64,000 nt of DNA, from assembly GCF_023898315.1 (NCBI RefSeq), contig NC_064616.1, positions 543,607,602 to 543,671,601 of the forward strand, written 5' to 3'. The stretch comes from Schistocerca nitens (Eukaryota; Arthropoda; Insecta; Orthoptera; Acrididae). Shown here one piece after another: positions 25,506 to 35,900 of the stretch (the stretch's first letter is position 1; the number at the start of each line of letters is the position of its first letter). The translations under genes and the position numbers were made by a program. The notes under the pieces are model-generated. The model was not told where the DNA came from and did no database searches. It was given only the letters and a program-made list of their open reading frames with translations.

Positions 25506-26119
25506 TGAAACGTCCCCTTTTAACAATTTTTTACAACTGTGCTTAACCGGACACACAATATTTTTTTTAGCGCAACGCAATCTGACTTTCAACACACAAT
25601 ATTTTGTTAGCGCAACGCAATCTGACTTTCAACACACAATATTTTGTTAGCGCAACGCAATCTGACTTTCAAAATTCCCTATAAAAGAATGGCCCTGACT
25701 AACATTAAACTATACGTCTCACAAATCACTTACCTCACCAAAAATCTTCGCTGCTCAAGCTACTGCAATACAGCGAGCGCCACTACTGCCAGCTAAATAA
25801 AAGATTCAAACTATGGAAGGCACTAACTACTGATAGGGATAGTTAGCAAATGAAAGATATTAATAGAGAACAAACAATGTATTTACCCTGATATCATGAC
25901 AAATTACAAAACTCCGCCATCTCTCTCCCCACATCCACCACTGCTGGCGGCTCACCTTCAACTGCCCAGCGCTATGCGCTGTTCACAGCCAGCTGCCTAA
26001 CACTACAATGGTTGAGTATTACAACAATGCAAAGCAGCCACAGACTGCACACGGCACAGCCGGTGATTTTCATACTGAGGTGGCGTTACCAATAAAAAAA
26101 CCTAAACAGCCTACTTACA
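25506..26119 (-). repeat. 5' LTR of the gag-only element
   Basis: In the minus orientation it begins TGTAAGTAGGCTG and ends GGGGACGTTTCA. The 40-base unit occurs three times at 25552-25672. Fewer than about ten positions differ from 18390-19004 by eye. Confidence 0.92.
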
Positions 26120-26123
26120 AATT
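26120..26123. repeat. target-site duplication, right (AATT)
   Basis: Partner of AATT at 18386-18389. Confidence 0.75.
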
Positions 26124-26555
26124 ACTTAGCGCATTTTGGACTGATTCTAAGTTGGTGTTTCTGCTCACGTGTTTAAGGCGCTCAATGGGTAATATAGTCA
26201 GCTCATTTCCTCAATCTGCCAGACAAGAATGTGATTAAATTGTGCAACCTTAAAAACACATAACACATAATAATAGTTTAAATTCCGGTAGGCATATTTC
26301 ATTTTCACTCGCACTGACACACCCATGCTACTGTGAAACAAATAACGTGATCATTATTCTGAAGTCTATTAAAAACCGGTTGGATTCATAGAGTGAAGCG
26401 TAAAATAGATAGTCACCGACGATTTACTGATTAATCACCCACAAAAAAAGTTGAGAGACCGCGTTACCCGGATACATATTAAGTTACGCATGTCTTCCCA
26501 CACGAAGCATTATACGAAACTAGAGGTGAGAACATTTTCCGGGCTTCTTGCATAG
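26124..26555. other. no gene recognised
   Basis: Unique-looking AT-rich sequence between the LTR element and the nested SINEs. Confidence 0.4.
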
Positions 26556-26566
26556 AGAGTTTTGCT

Positions 26567-26971
26567 GCCGGCCTCGTGGACGAGTGTTCCTAGGCGCTTC
26601 AAAAAAATGTCAAATGTGTGTGAAATCTTATGTGACTTAACTGCTAAGGTCATCAGTCCCTTAGCTTACACACTACTTAACCTAAATTATCCTAAGGACA
26701 AACTCACACACCGATGTCATAGGGAGGACTCGAACCTCCGCCGGGAGCAGTCCATGACTGCAGCGCCTGAGACCGCTCGGCTAATCCCGCGCGGCTAGGC
26801 GCTTCAGTTCGGAAGCTTGCGACTGATACGGTCGCAGGTTCGAATCCTGCCTCGGACATGGATGTGTGTGCAGTCGTTAGGTTAGTTAGGTTTATGTAGT
26901 TCTAAGCTCTAGGGGACTGATGACCTCCGATGTTAAGTCCCATTTTACTCCGGGTCATTTGAAGCATTTTT
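26567..26971 (+). mobile_element. tRNA-derived SINE (outer), split by another SINE
   Basis: The head starts GCCGGCCTCGTGG at 26567, breaks off at about 26600 and resumes at 26806 with GTTCGGAAGC. It then runs through B box GGTTCGAATCC and GGGGACTGATGACCTCCGA to a degenerate tail. Its own 11-base target duplication AGAGTTTTGCT is perfect at 26556-26566 and 26972-26982. Confidence 0.9.
26601..26795 (-). mobile_element. tRNA-derived SINE (inner), nested in reverse orientation
   Basis: Reads on the minus strand from a GCCGCGCGGGATTAGCCGAG head, through GGTTCGAGTCC (B box), to a T/A-run tail at 26601-26607. The 10-base target duplication TAGGCGCTTC lies at 26591-26600 and 26796-26805, exactly inside the outer SINE head. 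This makes the order of insertion certain. Confidence 0.92.
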
Positions 26972-27149
26972 AGAGTTTTGCTACGCTATGGATAACATGT
27001 GCAACAAAATGTGGTGATTAAATGGCGGGCAGCTGTAAATTACAACGAAGTTAAAGTACGTTAGACAGTTCATTTCCTGGAAAACGTCTAAATTTTTTGG
27101 ATTCACCGGGATGTTAGGCGCTATTTGAGCCAAGTTCACGTCGCTACTG

Positions 27150-27430
27150 CACGTAGAGAAACAGTGTCAACAACTTGACAGTGGCTGCACAGACGTTGGT
27201 GGTGTTAATCGGAATCCTAATCTTGCACCATGTGATTTCCTTACTGTCGGAAAGCTGAAAGAACCTCTGGATGAAAGGTGATTCTCTGAAGATGAGGAAG
27301 TTCGCACGACGGACTTCTATCATCGAGGAATCGAGTAATTGATTTAACGTTCCGATATTTGTTTACAGTGACTTGATGTTTATGTTGAAAGAAATAGTGT
27401 AATGTGTCTATGTTACTTTAAAGTAACATT
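27150..27430 (+). mobile_element. mariner-type transposase C-terminus, relic
   Basis: A decayed frame reads NPNLAPCDFLTVGKLKEPL near 27210-27265, then FSEDEEVR and HRGIE, with a final YVER near 27380-27395. This matches the mariner pattern (DLAPxDFHLFxxLKxHL ... FxxxEEV ... YVE). Stops interrupt it. The rest of the element is not recognised. Confidence 0.65.
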
Positions 27431-27619
27431 TTATGAAAGTTCTTCGGCGTGGTATAATTATGCTTTAGCTTCCCTTTACAAGTTCTCTCGTAAATCTCTT
27501 TCAAACTTTTATCGCAACCCTAAGAGTAATTCCTCGTTCGTCTTTTAGTCTGTTAAACTAGAAGCCAGATTACGTTGTACCATAGCCTCTCTCATCTTCT
27601 CTCAAACTAAAATACAGTG

Positions 27620-27860
27620 AGCATTGGAAAAGTTTGTTGAATGGTCTTAAAAATAAAGGAAACAAGGGTTATAAACAAAATACCTTTACTGATCTTCAGA
27701 GTAATTAACATTAGTTTTAACACACTTCTGACATTTGTGGAAAGCTGTTGGAAACTATCAGCAAACGTTTGTTGTGGAACCGCTCTAAGCACCGTGATCA
27801 CGTATTGTTGGATATACTTAACGTCTGAGAATGTTTGTGAAAAATAGTGCTTACACTGTC
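27620..27860 (-). mobile_element. second mariner/Tc1-type transposase C-terminal relic
   Basis: The minus strand reads SDVKYIQQYVITVLRAVPQQTFADSFQQL, here in two overlapping pieces, close to the VPxxxFxxSFxxLyxR stretch near the end of some mariner-like transposases. The usual final GDYFE is not intact. It is opposite in orientation to the relic just upstream and belongs to a different lineage. Confidence 0.5.
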
Positions 27861-28289
27861 GTTGCTTATCTTCCAACCTTCTGCTCTCTCTCTCAAAGAC
27901 GGGAGGTGACGGAATCGCTGGAGAAGATACGTGACTGAAATAAATTTTAATTTTGTAGAGACTGGAACGCACGTACCGGGTAAGGAACTAACAATCCCAT
28001 TGTTGGCCAGCATGTAGAAATTATGTTAAAACACAAATATGATAGGCTGATAGACTTATACTAGCAAAATGCTATGAAGATATTTAATGGGAGGTTTAGG
28101 CATACGCAATACATCAATATACATAACAACAACCGACACGGAAGCTAAGATCAGTAACTGACTATGTGATAACACGGCAGAAAGCAAGCCTGTTAATTAA
28201 GGACATGAGAGTTTCCCACGGCCCCGATAGTTGATCAGACTATTACTTACTGGTATCAAGAATCTATTTTTCCTTTAGACGGAAATAAG

Positions 28290-30645
28290 AAACAGGTGAA
28301 GAACTGGTAACTGTAAAGTTCTCGGAGGTCCGGTATAATCTGTTAAATCTGAAGGAGAACTCAAAACGTTCTTCTGTCAACCAAGACTGGCAGTCAAGGC
28401 ATCACTTATTGGCATGATACTGTAGGCAATATGTACCCATCTGTTAAAGAAATGGCACAGAAGGCAGACCGTGAAGCTCTGAGCCGGAAAAGAAAGTTGG
28501 GAAAAGAAGAGTTTGAGCTATGATGGAACAACGAAGTAGATAATTTGGTGAAGATGAAAAGAACGCCTTTAATAAATGGCAGTGCACTTGCCTTGATAAA
28601 GACCTATAGTATTTGGAGCTAAACGGGAATAAACACAAAAGGACCTTTACTAATGCCCAAAACGGAGGCGTGGCAGAAAGTCGTAGAGGACCTAGAAGAA
28701 ATCTTAGGTGGTACTAGAACACTCAGAGCTTGGAAAGAACTGAAGACAATAAGTATTGAAAACAAGATTGTTTTAGGATTACTCTAATAAGTTTCGAGGA
28801 ATGGGGGAAGTATTACTAAACCGTGCTCACGGAGAAGAGAAACGAAATATGGTAAATATGACGGAAAAATTCGAACACCCACAATAGATTATCTCGTAAG
28901 AAATTTGTGAACCCGTGAAGTATGTCAACAGTGGAAGGTCACCGGATCCGGGTGGCATAAACACAGAATCAATAAAGGCAACTCCTATCGTTGTGCATGG
29001 TACTGCCGCTAACCCTGAGATATTCAACTTTTGTCGTGTTTACTGCGAGGCCCCATCTTTCATACTCCTCTCTTAACTTCTGAAGCATGTTCTCAGTACC
29101 ATCCTGGTCCCCTGCTACGATGATGTCGTCACCAGCGTAGATTTCCGCATCCACAGCCAATCTCGTGAGTCCACATTTTTTTGGTCCAGGCTTTAAGTGC
29201 TTCCTGCTCATAGATTTTAAGCAGTGCCGGTGCTATAGCACGCCCTTGGCCTCTTGGAATAGCCATTTTGTAACAGGAAACTCCGATGACACTGAATTTC
29301 TTTTTGATGGGTCTCACACAGTTTGTATAGAAGTGTTTAACTGCTTCGATATTGGTCCCTTTATGCAACAAGTGTTTGAAAGTGGACCACGTACGTAAGG
29401 GATGGAAAAAAAATTACTATTACTTCAGTCTGTAATAGGTGGAATAGAGAGGACTGTGGAAATTACTGCGGCATAAGTACGATGCCATCAGTAGTGCGAT
29501 TATACTGGGGAATCTGTGGTTGAGGACGATAATATATGAAGAACGGAGATGTTCTAGGCCAGGTGCTCATGTACTGAATTCGCATTGTGGTATACAATAG
29601 AGAAGAAGGTTGCCAGAGTAATAGAGTCTTCGTGGATTAGCACATGGCCTACGATAAAGTATCACTCAACAATCTGTGGGCAAGTATGAACAACTGTGGC
29701 GTCTAAACAATTTACATCAAAGCAGTTAAGCAGTTCTATACAAACTATGTGCGCGCCGTCAAAGTAGGAAATTCACTGTCATCGGTATTTCCTGTTACAA
29801 AAAACCTGTGCCGAGAGGCCAAGGGTATGTTATAACACCGACACTCTTTAAAATCTATGTGCAGGAAGCACTTAAAGCCTGGAGGAGGAAATGTGGACTC
29901 ATAATATTCCCTGAGGCTGATGAAATCTTGTACACGCTTCTCTTCGCTGGTGACGAGGTCATCGAAGCAGGAGATCAGAATGATGCTGAATACATTCTTC
30001 GGAAGTTAAGAGGGGAGAATGAAAGATGGGGTCTCACAACAAGCATGACAGAAACCGAATATCTGATGACTGGTGACAGTCCTACATAGTATCTGAGTGT
30101 TAAAGTCAGGAAAATCATGGTAATGTAAGTCTTTTAAGCACCTGTGTGTTATGACATCATCTAGTGGAAAAGAATGAACATAACGTAAATAATAAAATAG
30201 TGCAGGGCAAAAGCGTCGTAGGACAGCTTAAGTCGGTCCTATGGAATAACTAAAACTGGTGATATATCGTTCGACTGTTGAAAACATTGCTACGAACAGA
30301 GAAGAACTATGGGCAATAACCAAGCGCCAGAGAAATAAGTTGCTTGCACTAGGTATGAAGTTTTGGAGACGAAATTGTGGCATCTCTGCACCATGTATGA
30401 AATAACAAATGAGAGGCTACAACATCTAGACATGTTGGATGAGAGCCAGTGGTCGCAGAAAGTGTGGCAGTGGACCCTCAGGGGAAAGAAGAAAGCGTTG
30501 ATAAGCTGTAGGCGAGATGTCTGGGACGCAATGGATGCCAGATGACCGGAAGAAGAAGACTGGCACGATCAAAGGACCTGGAAAATGGGAAGCGAGAAAT
30601 GGTGTCATCCGTATATTGCTTTCAACATGATGATAATGAATTTCC
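28290..30645 (+). mobile_element. LINE relic with an inverted RT segment
   Basis: On the + strand, 28290-28985 shows the linker after the endonuclease (VEDLEEILGGTRTLRAWKEL; SPDPGGINTESIKA). From 29400 it shows RT entry (CGNYCGIS), then TPTLFKIYVQEALKAWRRK and LFAGDEV in place of FADD, and NDAEYILRKLRGENERWGL at 29808-30089. It ends with the C-terminal part at 30363-30545 (QWSQKVWQWTLRGKKK). Between them, 28985-29395 is a homologous RT segment in the opposite orientation. Stops and frameshifts are frequent. The clade is not clear. The sequence differs from the LINEs at 1-3.3 kb. Confidence 0.75.
28969..29398 (-). mobile_element. inverted RT fragment within the LINE relic
   Basis: The minus strand reads IPRGQGRAIAPALLKIYEQEALKAW, then AGDDIIVAGDQD and LQKLREEYERWGLAVN, split over two frames. 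It parallels the + strand copy at 29808-30089 but is more like the canonical sequence at several positions, so it comes from a different copy. It interrupts the + strand LINE between its endonuclease linker and RT entry. Confidence 0.7.
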
Positions 30646-30720
30646 AATCAACATTTTAACTATCCGCCAGATTATACATAGTGCAATTGGCGTATGATGT
30701 TAGACGATAGCAGGGGGAGT

Positions 30721-30911
30721 GGAGAAATCTGACTTCGTTGCAATGTGATGTCATTTGAAATCTGGTAACAATGTAGACAGCACCCGTAGTGGTTTAGCTG
30801 TACTGTTATCTGAGAGCGGAGAAATCTGACTTCGTTGCATGGTGATGTCATTTGAAATCTGGTAACAATGTAGACAACACCCGTAGTGGCTTAGCTGTAC
30901 TGTTATCTGAG
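30721..30911. repeat. tandem duplication, about 97 bp x 2
   Basis: The unit GGAGAAATCTGACTTCGTTG... to ...CTGTACTGTTATCTGAG occurs at 30721-30817 and 30818-30911 with only a few differences. No coding content. Confidence 0.9.
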
Positions 30912-32357
30912 TTTCTCGCATTGTAAACAAGTTGCCTGTCCACCTTGCCCCCGTATTTATATCGGTACATCTATACTAATAGTGCATTATCAGTACAAGA
31001 AAGACCTCTGCCACCTTAATAAATAAAAAATAAAAATGTTTATGTACAACATCAAGAGAGCGGTTATATAAATGAAGTAATAATTGTATGATTCACGGTC
31101 AATGGCGTATTGTGAAAGGGGGATATTTCTTTTTAATTCCAACACTCTGAAGACATAAAAGTCTGTGGGCCTGAGGGCATGGCGTGAGCGTGAGTCTTGC
31201 GCCGATTTCTAGAGTGTGTTTATGGTCGCTTTGTTTTATACTGTTATCAGTAGGAAAGGAACACCAATTTACTGCAGTCTGTGGGACGTAAATTTTAAAA
31301 ATTCGATTGAAAACATCAGACTTCTACAAAAGTCAGCTGTTTACTTCTTGTACTGAATAAGTATCACTAAGATTGTGACACGTATCCTTCGGCATTAATG
31401 TGAAGCTCGTTATGTTCTTATATTCAAGAAATTATAAACGCATTTACTTTCAGAGAAGCCCGAGTGAGGGAAACTGTTATCAAGATGTGAGTAAATACAG
31501 TTCTCTGACTGCAAGAAACGTTCATTTTAATTGTGCGATTTATCTGGAATCTGAAATCACTTTGATAGAACACAGTCGAATATGGAAAAGTATCTGTTGG
31601 TGGTTAAAATAAAGAACTTACGAACAGGCGAGTATAAAAATCACCCATAGCAATTTCTGATGTTCCCAGTAAAGATTTTTTCATTTTTAACCGACCGCGT
31701 GGAAATGAGTTAATTGTACCATTATTAAAAGTTCTGAAAACCTCTGTGTTTCCGGGACTGCAACGATTGGGCTATTGTAGTTTTTTGCAGTCTAGTGCTT
31801 TGCCATTTTTATTTTGTACCGTCTTTTGTAGACATCTGGTTTCTGCTATTTATTTTATTTGTTAACTGTATTTGGTAGTGTTTCTCATACATAATTTCTA
31901 GTTCAGAAGAAACTTTCGATCTCCATGCCGCTCATGTTTTTTCGCTATCTTGAATAAAATTTGCTTAATAAATGATATAATATGGTACCTGATATCTGTT
32001 AGATTTTGGAAATCTCCCTCTTCAGTTTTAACACCACCCCCGATCTGTCTTACTAGAAGAGTCAGTTGCTATCCTATTAAAATTTTTATGTTTGCAACCA
32101 TTATTGCATGGTTCACTGTTCTACAGTGTGAATTTCATGTGGAAATGAGTCCGACGACAGAGACAATCTTAGAACTCTGCAGAGTTTAAATCTAAGAGCT
32201 ACAAATTACCATGACCTTATATCTCACAGGTCGTTAGCTTTGTTTCATGTGTTTTCTAAAACTCCTAACTGGTAATATTACTGAAGGAATGATAGTTGGC
32301 TATAACGTCCCGTCGACACAGTAGTCATTAGACATGGAGCACTAGCTCGTATAGTGT
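30912..32357. other. no gene recognised
   Basis: AT-rich spacer upstream of the host gene. Short frames (31400-31612, 31950-32189) have no family features. Confidence 0.4.
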
Positions 32358-32510
32358 CCAGGATGGGGAAGGAAATCAGGCGTGTACTTTCAGGGGAACC
32401 AGCCCCGGCACTTGCCTATACCGATTTAGGGTATTACGAAGAAGCTAAATCTGGATGGCGCGACGCGAGTTTGAAGCGTCGTCCTCCCGAATGCGAGTCC
32501 TAACTATAGA
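32358..32510 (-). mobile_element. fragment of the second SINE family
   Basis: In reverse orientation it reads ATTCGGGAGGACGACG and then a B-box-like region, then decayed GATTTAGC, matching the head and body of the SINE at 8244-8515. The tail is missing. Confidence 0.6.
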
Positions 32511-32680
32511 AAAAAAATTGTTGAACGAATCATTGAAAAATAGAACCAACCGAAATGTACACGTTACCTATGCTCTCTGATGTTTCTTAGATTCATTAAA
32601 ATTCAAAGAAAAATATAACCTGTAACACATTCAGCCGAGTCCTTAGGCACTTGATTAACAGTTCTGTGGACTTCACTTCA

Positions 32681-32879
32681 TGAGTCACGGTCACATCAGC
32701 GGGGAAGGACGTGATAAACTCTGGAGTGAGGACTGCTGCCCTCCACTACGGAAGTTACGGCAAATCGACAGTGAGTCAGCTGCTCTCCATTAGCCAGTGA
32801 ATACAGAGAATAAAGGTTAGTCGGTTGTCAGTTGCCCTGCAGTGCATACGTCAACGCAGCGAAGGAATTGCCAGCTGAA
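32681..32879 (+). promoter_or_regulatory. candidate promoter and 5' UTR of the membrane-protein gene
   Basis: Two perfect AP-1/CNC-type sites, TGAGTCA, lie at 32681-32687 and 32772-32778, 91 bases apart. TCAGT at 32828-32832 fits the arthropod initiator and would give a 50-base 5' UTR. No TATA box is at the usual distance; AATAAAGG at 32809-32816 is too close. Transcription start is inferred only. Confidence 0.4.
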
Positions 32880-32922
32880 ATGGACGCCTCCCATTGGGTC
32901 GTCGCATTTCTTCTTTTCACCG
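32880..32922 (+). CDS. exon 1 of the membrane-protein gene (signal peptide)
   Basis: Fourteen codons (MDASHWVVAFLLFT) plus G, then donor GTAAGT at 32923. The ATG has A at -3 and G at +4, a good start context. The codon split across the intron, G/CA, supplies the Ala at the likely cleavage site. Confidence 0.7.
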
Positions 32923-35900
32923 GTAAGTATCTTTGAAACATGACTAAACTCTTTCGCCGTTTTAATATTTAATTTTCACCGTTTTATTTGAAGTCCTGGT
33001 TTATAGGATATATTGTAAGCCATCTGAATTTGATTTGGATCCTTGTCACGACTCTAAATCTCTCCCGGACAAAGCTGATATTGTTGTTTCAACAACACCA
33101 CTACGTATTTCCTTCCACATTATTATTTACAGCAGCTTTTCTCCAACACAAATGATTTTGATGTCGAAGATAAGTTAAATTCTCTCATATATTTCATACT
33201 TTCCAGAAATAGTGAGGATGTTGAATTTAATTTCAACCACTTTACCAAAGCACATCCCTTACCAGATTAGTATTGTAAGAAAATACGATACATTGTAACT
33301 AGATTCCTGAGTGTTAGGACTTGAACAACTGGTTGCGTACCAATCGCCTCTTTCTGTACTCTCTCCTTTCTGGCGCCTCGTCTGAAATACATTGGAGACT
33401 ATTATTTTAAATTGGGAAGGTATCGGCCACAAGATAATTAGTTTATTACATCCTTACCATCCTTGTAGAATAAAGATACTGTTGGTCATATCTGCACTGC
33501 AATGAACCTCTCTACGGTTACAGATATTAAATTTCCGAGAATAACTGTTCAGTAACACTGTGCAGCTATAATCCACTTTTCATTTCACTGGCGTCGTATA
33601 ATCGATATAATCAACAGACACATAACCCCATCATTCTGCAATGCGATCGTTTTGAGAAAGGAACCACATGATTCACCATCCTATCTACGACGGGATAATG
33701 AAATCAGAGGCATAAGGTCGGATTGAAGATGGCTGGGACAAGAAGCATTGTGTGGCCTTTTCAAAGAACCCAGCCTTCTATTCGTCTACGATATGCAGAC
33801 ACCATGGTTCAAAAGGTTCAAATGGCTCTGAGCACTATGGGACTTAACATCTATGGTCATTAGTCCCCTAGAACGTCGAACTACTTAAACCTAACTAACC
33901 TAAGGACAGCGCACAACATCCAGTCATCACGAGGCAGAGAAAATCCCTGACCCCGCCGGGAATCGAACCCGGGAACCCGGGCGTGGGAAGTGAGAACGCT
34001 ACCGCACGACCACGAGCTGCGGACGCAGACACCATGGAAAGCTTAAATGTACATGAGCGGACGGGAATGTAAGTTCACCTTATCCTGGGTGTGAGTAAAC
34101 TACCGGTCGTTTGAATTCATCTTTCATATAGGACACCATAGCTGCCTGACACGCACACGCGAATTAGTCATGCCTTGCACTAGAGAGCAGTGGAAATCAC
34201 TGCCTAACAAAAAAAAAAAAAAAAAGGTTAAGCGCGCAGATGCGGGGGAGCAAATGAAATGATACTTCAAATGTTGAAAGGGTACGTGTTGTGATTTCAG
34301 CAATTAAAACACAGACTCAGGTTCAGATAACACTTGGTAATATGAAGCCACATATCGGTATGACGCTGCACCATCTCTGCCCTGGATGCACGCCATGGTT
34401 AGTTTTGGAAGTACTTCGTAAAGCCGTTCTATCACCTCCTGGGGGAAAGTGATCCACGACTGTTGCCGGTGGTCCTTAATATTCTGGATACTGGTACTGG
34501 GACGGAGTTAACGTCTGAACTACTCTCACACATGTTTTGTTGGATACAGGTGTAGGGGTCTTGTAGGCCGCTAGGGTACCTCACCATCACGCAGACTGTT
34601 CATGGAGATAGATGCCATGTGTGGATGCAAATTGCAAAATGACGCCACGATGCTCTCACATGTGATGTAACAAATGAGGACGCCGGATATAAATAATGTA
34701 CCGTTGAGCCATCAGAATTTCCTCAATCATTTGCAGCCTTCCATCTGTGAGCTGTGGTAATACCTGAACGCTCCTCACACCATGACGCCAGGAGTAACAC
34801 CTCTGAGCCGCTCCAAAGCAATGTAAGAATGAGAAATCTTCTCAAGTCGCTGCCATATGTGGGATCGCCAACCGGAGCAGTGCAGAACATGGTTCATCGC
34901 TGAAGATAATTCAGTGCCATTCATCGGTTGTCCATGCATCCTACCGCCGGCACCACTCCAAAAAGTGTATATTACAGCAAGAGAGCCTGTTTTTGTAGTG
35001 TTTACGACAGCTCACGTAGTAGACAGTAGTTCCCTCTTCGACTGCACATAATTCCCGGCTAATGTCGTAGGATGAAACAGAATGCTGCAGTGAATCCATT
35101 ACTTGTTCCCGGATAACAGAAACAGATGTGTATGGGCTACGATGTGCTTGGTGCGCAGTGCGACGTTCCTCTCCTGTAGCGATCAGACGTCGTTAACAAG
35201 AACCTTTGCGGTCAGTATGCTTGCCCTTACGTTTTCGTGTAGTCTAGCATAGAACCACAGTCACATACGATTGCCCAACAAATCTGGATACTGTACGATT
35301 CTAGCCGATGGAAGTTACCCGGAATTTAGGTTTATTTCCTAGAGACATTTCAAGTGGTCATTTCTAGCACCTAGTCTACTTATGAATTGCGCTAGGTACA
35401 TGGAAGAACTCTGAAGCACCATGAGATTTTGAAGTAACCGTGTACGTATTTCTCTGAATGGTTTCTCGATCTATCATGGTAAAAGAGGAGCACAGCGTGC
35501 AGCGGTATTAATTTCAGTTGATTTACTATTGCTTATGCTTCCACTACATTTATTTCCAGGCACCAGTCGATTGATGACCTCAGATGTTAAGTCTCATAGT
35601 GCTCAGAGCCATTTGAACCATCTTTTGTCATAAAGCAACATCTGTGACGAAATGGTTTCTCTACAACACTACTCCTGACATGGACTGACCTACTCATAGT
35701 CCCATCCTGAACCCAGTAGAACATCTTTGGGAAGAGTTATACCGTCTACTTCCCTACAGAGGCCAGTGTCTCATATCACTACGTTCCCTCGGTTCTCGAG
35801 GAAGAATGAGCTACCATTCCTCCACACTCATTTAATCACCTCACTGAAAGTGTCCCAGGCAGAGTTGAAGCCACCATAAAGGCGAAGGGTGGACACTACC

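Larger units (their letters stand above)
18390..26119 (-). mobile_element. young gag-only LTR retrotransposon, 7.73 kb
   Basis: Two nearly identical 615-base LTRs (18390-19004 and 25506-26119) with TG...CA ends and AATT target duplications bound a 6.5 kb interior. On the minus strand the order is 5' LTR, short leader, one intact 771-codon gag, then about 3.9 kb without coding capacity, a polypurine tract and the 3' LTR. There is no protease, reverse transcriptase, RNase H or integrase, so it must borrow enzymes from a partner. LTR divergence is a handful of positions, so insertion was recent. Gag length and the 4-base duplication favour the Ty3/gypsy side. The long untranslated part resembles the LARD type of non-autonomous element. 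Confidence 0.9.
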
